DNA of 12,942 nt from G020348385 sp964580235 (lineage in GTDB: Bacteria; Acidobacteriota; Aminicenantia; Aminicenantales; Aminicenantaceae). This document shows, piece by piece, positions 7,042 to 12,886 of this stretch (position 1 is the stretch's first letter; the number at the start of each line of letters is the position of its first letter). Below the pieces are notes generated by a model that was given only the letters and a program-made list of their open reading frames with translations, searched no databases and was not told the origin of the DNA. The translations under genes and the position numbers were made by a program. The stretch lies in contig CAZOJY010000102.1 in the NCBI GenBank assembly GCA_964580235.1, positions 1 to 12,942 of the forward strand. The letters run 5' to 3'.

Positions 7042-8373
7042 TCAAACGGTCCATGGTTCCCGGTGAGGGTAATCCAGCCAGCGGTTGGCCTCCTCATCAT
7101 CGGTGAATCGTTCGGCGACAGGGTCCCATTTCAACTTGCGGCCCAACCTCATCGCGATATGTGTCATCACGCAGACGGTGTTCGAGCGATGGCCTAGCTC
7201 GACCGGCGCCGCCGGGTCTTTGCGGCTGCGCATGCATTCCAGGAAGTTTTTCATGTGGTTGGTGCTGCGGTAAAGCCTGATTTCGTCATCCCCCACTTTC
7301 TGGCGGAGGATTGCCCTGTCGGATGCATCGATCGCGCCGCGCTTAACGAATATCCAACCCTTATCGCCTTGGAAGCGTACGCCTGCAGGTTCGCCTGTTC
7401 CCTGGATCAGACGGACGCCATTGGCATATTTTCCTTCAGCATGAAAAGTGGTATGGACATTAAAGAGCCCACGGTCTGGAAAATTCGCTTTGGCCTCGAT
7501 CTCGACAGGACCTGTTTTTTCTGTTCCGTTTCCCCATTGGGCGATGTCGTTCATGTGGGAACCCCAGCCTGTGATCATGCCGCGGCAGTACTGCTCGATC
7601 TGGAGCCATCCGGGCCGGCTGTAATTTCTCTGGGGGTGCACACGATCCTCGGTGAATGAGGCTTGAGGTGCGGGACCAAGCCAAAAATTGTAGTCGAGAT
7701 TTTTTGGCACAGGCATGGGATTTGGATTGCCAGTGCCTTGATCTTCGGGCAGCCAGACTTTTATCGTGTGCAGTTTGCCGATATGCTGGTTGCGCACCAG
7801 CTCGCAGGCCTTCAAAAAGTAAGTGGAAGAGCGCTGCTGGGAGCCCACCTGAAGGATTCGTTTGTTTTTGTGAACAGCCTGAACGAGTTTCCTCCCTTCG
7901 GCGATGGAATATGTCAAAGGTTTCTCCAGGTAGATGTCCTTGCCTGCGTTTGCGGCGGCAATGGCGAGTGCGGCATGCCAGTGGTCGGGGGCGACGATCA
8001 GAACACCATCGATGTCTTCTCGGCCCAGCAGTTCCCGGAAATCGGAGTAGGCCGCACAACCCTTGTAGCTTCCCTTATCAAGCTCTGTGGCATAAATTTT
8101 TTCAGCCAGCCACTGGGCATCCTCCATGCGGTGACGGTCCACGTCACATACGGCCACGACCCGCGCGCCAACGTCCAGTCCACGGTAGATTAATTCCTGC
8201 ATGTCGCCCTGGCCCTGCCGGCCAGCACCGATACATCCCATCTGCAGAGTGTTGCTCGGGGCAGATCGTCCAAACACTCTTGAAGGCACGAAAACAGGTG
8301 CCGCTGCCGACACTGCAGCCCTTTTGAGAAAACTGCGCCGTGTGATCTCAATTCTTTTTTTATATCGAGACAT
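7042..8373 (-). CDS. Tat-exported Gfo/Idh/MocA family oxidoreductase
   Basis: Read from the ATG at 8373, preceded by GGGAGGAG, this is 443 residues. It starts with a twin-arginine signal (TRRSFLKRAAVSAAAPVF, 11-28), so it should be folded with its cofactor before export. A Rossmann NAD(P)-binding motif follows (GAGRQG at 49-54), then VCDVD (75-79), APDHWHAALAIAA (128-140) and the catalytic-site EKP (150-152) typical of the family. The C-terminal half (AGKDIYLEKPLTY, then NYNFWLG-like and HMNDIAQWG segments) matches the long bacterial subgroup often annotated as sugar dehydrogenases or GH109-like proteins. Substrate is not readable from sequence. The frame is open further upstream to 8442, but that stretch has no ribosome-binding site and would bury the Tat signal. 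It forms a probable operon with the DUF6807 gene and is divergent from perR. A TTGACA at 8423-8418 may be its -35 box, though no good -10 was found. Confidence 0.9.
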   Translation of the reverse strand: MSRYKKRIEITRRSFLKRAAVSAAAPVFVPSRVFGRSAPSNTLQMGCIGAGRQGQGDMQELIYRGLDVGARVVAVCDVDRHRMEDAQWLAEKIYATELDKGSYKGCAAYSDFRELLGREDIDGVLIVAPDHWHAALAIAAANAGKDIYLEKPLTYSIAEGRKLVQAVHKNKRILQVGSQQRSSTYFLKACELVRNQHIGKLHTIKVWLPEDQGTGNPNPMPVPKNLDYNFWLGPAPQASFTEDRVHPQRNYSRPGWLQIEQYCRGMITGWGSHMNDIAQWGNGTEKTGPVEIEAKANFPDRGLFNVHTTFHAEGKYANGVRLIQGTGEPAGVRFQGDKGWIFVKRGAIDASDRAILRQKVGDDEIRLYRSTNHMKNFLECMRSRKDPAAPVELGHRSNTVCVMTHIAMRLGRKLKWDPVAERFTDDEEANRWLDYPHREPWTV

Positions 8374-8449
8374 AACTCCTCCCACGTATCCCAAACCTAT
8401 CATGACAAAAATGATGATGTCAACGACAAGAAAAAAGAACAAACAGCGC

Positions 8450-8480
8450 TTGACAAATAAGATTTATTACTATTTAATAA
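8450..8480 (+). promoter_or_regulatory. perR promoter with overlapping AT-rich dyad (candidate PerR operator)
   Basis: TTGACA (8450-8455), a 17-base spacer and TTTAAT (8473-8478) form a strong sigma-70-like promoter. Overlapping the spacer and -10 is the dyad TTATTA (8464-8469) and TAATAA (8475-8480), separated by 5 bases. That is the AT-rich palindromic style of PerR/Fur boxes but not an exact match to the classic 7-1-7 PerR box. The start point would fall at or within a few bases of the ATG at 8485, and no ribosome-binding site is present, so a leaderless transcript is likely. The operator is inferred. Confidence 0.55.
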
Positions 8481-8484
8481 TAAT

Positions 8485-8961
8485 ATGCAAAATCGTGTCT
8501 CTTTTGATTGTATCGAAGAGTTCAAACAGCTCTGTAAAAGCTTTGGTCTGAAGATCACTCCGCAGCGCTGTGCAGTATACAAAACGATTATCCAGAAAAA
8601 AAATCACCCCACGGCCGAAGAAATATTCAATCTCGTAAAAAAGAAGTTTCCCAACGTTTCCTATGATACGGTGAACAGGACGCTGTTGACATTGGCGGAA
8701 ATTGGATTGGTGGATATTGTTTCGAGCAGAAGCCAGCCCCGGCGATTCGATCCGGACAGGGAAAATCATCACCATTTTCATTGTCTCAACTGCGGCAAGA
8801 TCATAGATTTCTACTCCGATGCATTCGATAACCTCGAGATCCCGGATCGCATCCAAGATGATCTTACAGTGTTTACTAAAAGAGTTGTCTTGAATGGCTT
8901 GTGCAGGCAGTGCCGTAAAAAAGGACTCGAGAATCGCAGCATCGTAAAACAAAACAAATAA
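8485..8961 (+). CDS. perR: Peroxide-responsive Fur-family repressor, PerR type
   Basis: This 158-residue Fur-family regulator has an N-terminal winged helix (TPQRCAVYKTII ... SYDTVNRTLLTLAEIGLV, about 25-77) and a C-terminal dimerisation domain. Compared with Bacillus subtilis PerR, every metal residue appears at a constant offset of +4: H41, D89, H95, H97 and D108 for the regulatory iron site, and C100, C103, C140 and C143 for the structural zinc site. The Asp at 89 (in RRFD) is the residue that separates peroxide-sensing PerR from iron-sensing Fur. By family knowledge, PerR-Fe represses oxidative stress genes until peroxide oxidises its histidines. The gene directly downstream is rubrerythrin, its usual target. 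The start ATG follows the promoter almost immediately, with no Shine-Dalgarno sequence. Confidence 0.87.
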   Translation: MQNRVSFDCIEEFKQLCKSFGLKITPQRCAVYKTIIQKKNHPTAEEIFNLVKKKFPNVSYDTVNRTLLTLAEIGLVDIVSSRSQPRRFDPDRENHHHFHCLNCGKIIDFYSDAFDNLEIPDRIQDDLTVFTKRVVLNGLCRQCRKKGLENRSIVKQNK

Positions 8962-8983
8962 TTACAAATTAAGGAGAAACAAC

Positions 8984-9505
8984 ATGAGTAAAACCGAAGA
9001 AAACATCAAGGCTGCCTTTGCAGGGGAATCTCAGGCGCGGAATAAGTATACCTATTTCGCCGCAAAAGCAAGAAAGGAGGGCTATCACTATATCGCCAGG
9101 ATTTTCGAGGAAACCGCTTTCAATGAAATGCAACATGCCAAAGACCATTTCAAGCTTTTGAGTGGTATCGGGACCACAGAGGAAAACCTGACTGCTGCCA
9201 TCAGCGGTGAACATTACGAAACCGTAGAGATGTATCCCCAGTTTGCCGAAGAGGCTGAAACCGAGGGAAACGCGGAAGCGGCCCTGTTGTTCAAAATGAT
9301 CGGAAAAGTCGAAGCCCATCACAGAGAACGATATAAAAAATTGCTGGAAATGGTCCAGAACGGTACGGTTTTCAAGAGAGAGACACCGATCAAGTGGAAA
9401 TGCAGTGTGTGTGGTTATACCGTTGAAGGAACCGAACCTCCCGCGAAGTGTCCGGCCTGTAAAAATCCCAGAGAATTCTACGAACCGGCAAATTTAGATT
9501 TCTAG
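8984..9505 (+). CDS. rbr: Rubrerythrin (peroxidase)
   Basis: This 173-residue protein has the full rubrerythrin layout. A four-helix diiron domain carries GES (E15), FNEMQHA (E48, H51), HYET (E79), the AEEAETEG helix and KVEAHH (E110, H113). A C-terminal rubredoxin domain has CSVC (C140, C143) and CPAC (C156, C159). Rubrerythrin reduces hydrogen peroxide to water in the cytoplasm of anaerobes, taking electrons through the rubredoxin centre from NAD(P)H-dependent donors. The start ATG has AAGGAG eight bases upstream and lies 22 bases after the perR stop, so the two are almost certainly cotranscribed and derepressed together by peroxide. Nothing looks truncated. Confidence 0.96.
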   Translation: MSKTEENIKAAFAGESQARNKYTYFAAKARKEGYHYIARIFEETAFNEMQHAKDHFKLLSGIGTTEENLTAAISGEHYETVEMYPQFAEEAETEGNAEAALLFKMIGKVEAHHRERYKKLLEMVQNGTVFKRETPIKWKCSVCGYTVEGTEPPAKCPACKNPREFYEPANLDF

Positions 9506-9516
9506 AGAGGCCGGTT

Positions 9517-9534
9517 GGGATGGACTTGAATCCC
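9517..9534. other. Hairpin between convergent rbr and acyltransferase genes
   Basis: GGGAT (9517-9521) pairs with ATCCC (9530-9534) over an 8-base loop, 11 bases after the rbr stop. There is no T run on the plus strand, so it is a weak terminator candidate at best. Confidence 0.3.
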
Positions 9535-9546
9535 TGCATCCGATGA

Positions 9547-10407
9547 TTAGTTTTTCAGGCTTTCGTAAATCAAGTGCAGGAGATTCCTGACAAAATCGAC
9601 CTTCTCGCTTTTTGAGGAATTTGCTTTTTCAAAGGTAAGAGGAGGCAAAAATTCAACAGTCAGGCTCGGTCTTTCGTAACTTTTTATCTTCAAAAAGTCT
9701 AATGCCTGTCTAAATAACCTGTAAAAAATAATTCGGTCTGCAACATAACGCCAGTATGTGCTCTGGTTGACGGCCGGGCTCTCTTTTATGATACTCGGCA
9801 CGATTTTTACGACCCTGCCTTTTTTGTATAACCGGCTCGCGAGTGTCGGAATTGTTGTATTGTAAACGGGATTTGCGAAGCCCTCGTATGTCTTCCCTCC
9901 ACTCGGAGCGATGGCAATCGGAACATTGTCTTCCAGACATCGGACACAATCTTTCAGAGCTTTTAGATTCGTTTTGAATTTGTTGGAAATTTGGCCCTTT
10001 TCTGTCGGGTTATCCAGATTGGCATTGATCACATCGAACCTTCTCATCTGCGCAATAATAAATAGGGCCAGGCCGTTGACGAACTTTTCCGTGCCGGCCT
10101 TCATCCAGCGGGAATGGCCCGTTTTTTGCCGGAATTTCTGTGTGAAAACAGATTCAAGGATGTCATTTTTTAATACAGGCAGACTTTTGGGATCTGTCAG
10201 TTTGAAATCGGCTAGAAATCTGATGTGGTGTTTAGCTGTAGCTCCGGTTGCAAGCCATACTGGCTCGGCTCGCAGGACGATGTGGTTGTACACAAAAATC
10301 ACAGGTTCGTTTTTTGGGACGTTTTCAAATCCGATTCCTTTGGGTTTTGGACAGAGAGGAATGGTGCGCAAAAATCTGACAGCATTTCTGTAAGAGAGAG
10401 TCAGCAT
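9547..10407 (-). CDS. PlsC/GPAT-superfamily acyltransferase with plastid-type PSGG motif
   Basis: This 286-residue protein fits the glycerolipid acyltransferase fold, which moves an acyl chain to glycerol-3-phosphate or a lysolipid. Block I is PVIFVYNHIVLRAEPVWLA (35-53); here the usual HX4D becomes H42-X5-E48, with EP where the family has DP. Block III is IAIAPSGGKTYEG (164-176). PSGG is the form found in chloroplast and chlamydial glycerol-3-phosphate acyltransferases, whereas bacterial PlsC usually has FPEGTRS. It has no signal peptide and no clear transmembrane helix beyond a hydrophobic stretch near 110-120. The ATG at 10407 has AGGAG 13 bases upstream, a long spacing. It follows the two-TM protein gene by 85 bases on the same strand. 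The superfamily is likely; activity is uncertain because of the altered block I. Confidence 0.68.
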   Translation of the reverse strand: MLTLSYRNAVRFLRTIPLCPKPKGIGFENVPKNEPVIFVYNHIVLRAEPVWLATGATAKHHIRFLADFKLTDPKSLPVLKNDILESVFTQKFRQKTGHSRWMKAGTEKFVNGLALFIIAQMRRFDVINANLDNPTEKGQISNKFKTNLKALKDCVRCLEDNVPIAIAPSGGKTYEGFANPVYNTTIPTLASRLYKKGRVVKIVPSIIKESPAVNQSTYWRYVADRIIFYRLFRQALDFLKIKSYERPSLTVEFLPPLTFEKANSSKSEKVDFVRNLLHLIYESLKN

Positions 10408-10492
10408 CGGGTTTTTTCTTCTCCTATTTTGCAGCTGAGGCTTTTCCGATGTATATCACAACCTCCTGGAGCGGTCAAACCAACCACTCGAT

Positions 10493-11242
10493 TCATTCTT
10501 GAATTATAGGGGATGCCTTGGGATTTAATGGATTGACCCGGACCGCCAGAGAAAACAGAAAAGGATACCTACCCTTCAAGTGTTCTGTATAGGCAATCCA
10601 CTCCGATACGATTTTTGAATAGGCTCTCTGGAGATCTATTTTCAGGTGTGCAACGTCTCCTTGGGGGAGGTTACGCAAGGATTCCCGAAAATTCAATTCT
10701 TCCGAGAGATGAAAAACGGCCCAGAGCAGGTCCGTGAAGCGCTGATTTTCGAATAGAATCGGATTTTCCAGAAGACGGACGAGAAAAGAATGATTCTTTT
10801 TGAGAAAATCACGAAGCTCTTCCAGTCCTTTTTCGTCAAAGACCATGCTGTATTTAAAAGATATTGCCCTGGCTGAAGCCCTCTGGAAGTTTTTTTTATC
10901 CCACTGCGGATTTATCAAAAGCTCACTTTCCAGCTGTCCGGCATTTTCCACAAAATCGCCGAAGCGGTGTAAAAGCTCTATCCCAACTTCGCTGAAAAAG
11001 GTGCCGATGACCATATTCAGCTTCTGGAGGATAGATCTTTTTTCTCTGCTGGCCAGAAGCTGTTCGATGATAAGCAGGACCAGGAGGACATCGATAAACA
11101 AAAATCCGAAATCCCCGATCATGTAGATAAAGATATGATGGACGTCGTGGAAAATAAAATAATGAACGGTGTACGACAACGCCGATGCCAGGACAAGAAT
11201 CACTGCGATACGAAACGTCCAGTTTTTTAGTATTTTTTTCAT
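10493..11242 (-). CDS. Uncharacterised two-TM membrane protein with cytoplasmic helical domain
   Basis: I do not recognise a named family for this 249-residue protein. Two transmembrane helices lie at about 10-30 and 38-62 with a short HDVHH-containing loop between them. Then comes a charged segment, SREKRSILQKLNMVIGTFFSEVG (65-87), that continues like an amphipathic or coiled-coil signalling helix. The rest is helical and soluble, probably cytoplasmic, with no catalytic motif. The start at 11242 is supported by GAGGG eight bases upstream. Upstream on the same strand is a severed histidine kinase tail, and downstream is the acyltransferase, so a membrane-sensing or lipid-related role is possible but is only context. 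The gap of about 145 bases to the kinase stop suggests it keeps its own promoter, which I could not locate. Confidence 0.75.
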   Translation of the reverse strand: MKKILKNWTFRIAVILVLASALSYTVHYFIFHDVHHIFIYMIGDFGFLFIDVLLVLLIIEQLLASREKRSILQKLNMVIGTFFSEVGIELLHRFGDFVENAGQLESELLINPQWDKKNFQRASARAISFKYSMVFDEKGLEELRDFLKKNHSFLVRLLENPILFENQRFTDLLWAVFHLSEELNFRESLRNLPQGDVAHLKIDLQRAYSKIVSEWIAYTEHLKGRYPFLFSLAVRVNPLNPKASPIIQE

Positions 11243-11345
11243 GTTGTTACCCTCATCCGAAAAAATTTTGTGACGGAAAAATATTTGATCAGAATAAATA
11301 CTTTACGCAAAATTTCAAAATCTGGCAAGGGTTCAGTTGACAATA

Positions 11346-11382
11346 TTAAAAAAACAAAAGCGAATAACCGCCGTACGCCGGC
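11346..11382 (-). terminator. Candidate terminator of the former histidine kinase gene
   Basis: On the minus strand, GCCG (11382-11379) pairs with CGGC (11373-11370), 5 bases past the kinase stop. A run of Ts appears only some 15 bases further on (about 11354-11346). The short stem and the distance make this weak. Confidence 0.3.
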
Positions 11383-11386
11383 AAAT

Positions 11387-11464
11387 TTATTGTGCGTCCG
11401 TCATCATCGGCAGGGATACGGTCACGGTCGTTCCTTTCCCGAGCCGACTATTGATAGGTAACAT
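11387..11464 (-). pseudogene. C-terminal remnant of a sensor histidine kinase, cut by IS-A
   Basis: The minus-strand frame ending at 11387 reads INSRLGKGTTVTVSLPM followed by MTDAQ and stop. This is the characteristic end of a HATPase_c histidine kinase (the G-x-G-T-x-F/V-T-V-x-L-P strand after the G2 box). Upstream of the I-N-S (about 11455) the homology stops: instead of the expected AHGG-type helix end, the frame enters the leader of the IS110-type element. Only about 24 codons remain in the window, so the ATP site, HisKA domain and sensor part have been displaced beyond IS-A or lost. The original gene would have been transcribed toward the two-TM protein and acyltransferase genes. Confidence 0.72.
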
Positions 11465-11559
11465 GATGATGTGATGCACCTCCAGTGGGTATCTATTTTG
11501 TGGTAGATTACCCCTGAGATTAAAAAAATATTAATTTAGGAGGTGCACAGATGAATTAT
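11465..11559 (+). mobile_element. IS-A, left end of an IS110-family element (interrupted by IS-B)
   Basis: Between the end of kinase homology (about 11456-11465; exact edge not determinable) and IS-B lies a noncoding leader with a strong hairpin. It is followed by AGGAGG, a 7-base gap and ATG-AAT-TAT (11551-11559), the first codons of a transposase gene. The gene resumes after IS-B at 12887-12889. IS110-group elements carry their long noncoding end upstream of the transposase, which is the layout here. The right end lies outside the window. Confidence 0.65.
11475..11547 (+). ncRNA. Long hairpin in the IS-A leader: candidate guide RNA and ribosome-site sequestering structure
   Basis: TGCACCTCC (11475-11483) is the perfect complement of GGAGGTGCA (11539-11547). 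Inside, GGGTATCTA (11487-11495) pairs with TAGATTACCC (11504-11513) with one bulged A, closing an 8-base loop. An AT-rich internal region follows. The outer right arm contains the AGGAGG of the transposase start, so folding would hide the ribosome-binding site. IS110-group elements encode a bridge/seek RNA upstream of the recombinase, so the same stretch is a candidate for that RNA. The fold is read directly; function is inferred. Confidence 0.55.
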
Positions 11560-11566
11560 ATGATTA

Positions 11567-11577
11567 TATGAAAGCGC
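11567..11577 (+). repeat. IS-B left subterminal inverted repeat
   Basis: TATGAAAGCGC, the perfect reverse complement of 12875-12885. Just downstream, ACATTC (11583-11588) and GAATGT (11594-11599) make a further small hairpin before the AGGAGG of the transposase gene. Confidence 0.8.
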
Positions 11578-11620
11578 CTGCAACATTCCTTTAGAATGTG
11601 GTTAAAGGAGGTGTTGTGGC

Positions 11621-12703
11621 ATGAGAAAATATATTGGATGCGATGCACATAAGCGTTATTCGGTGTTTGCTGTAATGAATGAGAGAGGCCAAACGGGGTC
11701 CTCGATCAGGGTAGATCATGACCGGGGTTTGTTTCGTCATTTTCTCCGGACTCTGCCCCCAGGATCGCCAATTGCGGTGGAAACCATGGGAAGCTGGTAC
11801 TGGATGATTGACGAGATGGAAAAAGCGGGACATAGACCGATCTTGGTCCATGCCGGGAAGGCGAAGTTGATGATGGAGCAGATCAACAAAACCGACAAGC
11901 TGGATGCCCGAGCTCTGGCTCTTCTGCTTCGGAATGGGACGCTTCCCTCGGTCTGGATTCCACCCGGGGAATTGCGGGACAAGCGAGAGCTGCCGCGCTT
12001 GAGGATGACCTTGGTCCGCATCCGAACGATGCTGAAGAACCGGATTCATGCGACCTTGGCCAAGTACGCAATCCAGATTCAGGACATCAGCGATATTTTT
12101 GGAACAAGTGGCCGTTTGGTCTTGAGAAATCGGCTCCGGGAGCTTCCGCTTCAGACGCGCCGTTCGGTGGAAGGAGAGTTGATCCTCTTGGATCAGGTTG
12201 GAGATCAGGTTCAGTTGTGTGAGAAACAGATCAAAGAGGTTGTGTTGACAACTCCGGCTATGATGTTACTGATGATGTTGCCCGGCGTAGGTCCGATTCT
12301 GGCGGTGGTGATCGCGATGGAGATCGGGGAGGTAGGAAGGTTTCCTGGTTCTCCGCACCTGGCTAGCTATGCTGGAACTGTTCCCCGTATCTACTCCAGT
12401 GGGGGAAAGCCATTCCATGGGAGGGCACGGCCGGATGTCAATCGGTACTTGAAGTGGGCCTTTGTTGAGGCTGCGAATGTCGTCGTTTTGCATCAAAGGC
12501 ACTGGCCCGAGCGTCATGCGGTCCGGCTTTATCAGCGCATCCGGCAACGGAAAGGCCATGCGAAGGCCGTTGTGGCTGTCGCTAGACACTTGGCAGAAGC
12601 GGCCTATTGGGTTCTGAAGAAGAACGAGCCTTATAAGGAACCGAAGCCTCCAAAACCGACTTCGTCAACCCCGAAGGAAACGCGAAATACCCATGAGAGT
12701 TAA
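11621..12703 (+). CDS. IS110-family transposase (DEDD recombinase)
   Basis: This 360-residue protein has the two-domain layout of IS110-family recombinases. The N-terminal RuvC-like DEDD domain shows IGCDAHK (D8), AVETMG (E54) and KTDKLDARA (D92, D95). A coiled-coil-like linker follows. The C-terminal Tnp_20 domain starts with the helix-hairpin-helix LPGVGPILA (220-228) and continues with SYAGTVPRIYSSGGK (249-263), in which S259 or S260 should be the catalytic serine, and HGRARPDVNRYLKWAFVEAA. These enzymes insert DNA at sites chosen by an element-encoded guide RNA. All signature residues are present, so it looks active. The ATG is supported by AAAGGAGG nine bases upstream. The proline/lysine-rich tail (about 335-360) is low complexity. 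Confidence 0.95.
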   Translation: MRKYIGCDAHKRYSVFAVMNERGQTGSSIRVDHDRGLFRHFLRTLPPGSPIAVETMGSWYWMIDEMEKAGHRPILVHAGKAKLMMEQINKTDKLDARALALLLRNGTLPSVWIPPGELRDKRELPRLRMTLVRIRTMLKNRIHATLAKYAIQIQDISDIFGTSGRLVLRNRLRELPLQTRRSVEGELILLDQVGDQVQLCEKQIKEVVLTTPAMMLLMMLPGVGPILAVVIAMEIGEVGRFPGSPHLASYAGTVPRIYSSGGKPFHGRARPDVNRYLKWAFVEAANVVVLHQRHWPERHAVRLYQRIRQRKGHAKAVVAVARHLAEAAYWVLKKNEPYKEPKPPKPTSSTPKETRNTHES

Positions 12704-12742
12704 GAACTCGTTTATATGATTGCGGACCTTCCAGGGAAAGAC

Positions 12743-12795
12743 GCTCATACTGCAAAGACAGTGTATACATGGATCCGGCGAATCGGATAGTGAGC
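12743..12795 (+). ncRNA. Branched RNA-like fold in the IS-B right end: candidate seek/bridge RNA
   Basis: GCTCA-TA-CT (12743-12751) pairs with AGTGAGC (12789-12795) with a small bulge. Nested inside is ATCCG (12773-12777) with CGGAT (12784-12788). An alternative inner hairpin is ACTG (12749-12752) with CAGT (12759-12762). A T run follows at 12811-12815. A structured RNA in the noncoding DNA downstream of the transposase is where IS1111-type elements encode their guide RNA. The pairings are visible; transcription and guide function are inferred, and the full RNA probably extends on both sides. Confidence 0.5.
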
Positions 12796-12862
12796 CAAAG
12801 AGACGAAAGGTTTTTCTAGGAAATAATAGGAGAAAACAAATGAAAAACAATAATTATTTTCC

Positions 12863-12868
12863 TTGACA
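12863..12868 (+). promoter_or_regulatory. Outward-facing -35 box at the right end of IS-B
   Basis: A perfect TTGACA lies about 20 bases inside the right end and points outward. In a circular IS-B intermediate it would be joined to the left end (ATGATTATATG), which could supply a -10 box. Junction promoters of this kind are known in the IS110/IS1111 family. In the present insertion no good -10 follows in the IS-A sequence. Confidence 0.4.
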
Positions 12869-12874
12869 GGCGCA

Positions 12875-12885
12875 GCGCTTTCATA
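12875..12885 (-). repeat. IS-B right subterminal inverted repeat
   Basis: GCGCTTTCATA, the perfect reverse complement of 11567-11577. A related CAGGCGC just before it mirrors the GCGCCTG that follows the left repeat, so the similarity extends with a 5-base insertion. Confidence 0.8.
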
Positions 12886-12886
12886 A

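Noticed and set aside
7460..8327. Long alternative frames of about 200 codons on both strands inside the Gfo/Idh/MocA gene
   Set aside because: They lack family motifs and lie entirely within a gene with clear Rossmann and EKP motifs; they are compositional shadows.
8374..8442. A 23-codon N-terminal extension of the Gfo/Idh/MocA protein
   Set aside because: It is read from the intergenic promoter region, has no ribosome-binding site, and would place a hydrophobic stretch ahead of the Tat signal. The ATG at 8373 has GGGAGGAG upstream.
8470..8952. A 160-codon minus-strand frame opposite perR
   Set aside because: perR on the plus strand has all metal-binding residues; the opposite frame has no recognisable feature.
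11270..11461. A plus-strand frame of 63 codons
   Set aside because: It is antisense to the histidine kinase remnant; the minus strand carries the recognisable motif.
12840..12866. A tiny frame MKNNNYFP preceded by AGGAG
   Set aside because: It is only eight codons, in the AT-rich right end of IS-B, and could be chance. It is more likely part of the noncoding guide-RNA region.
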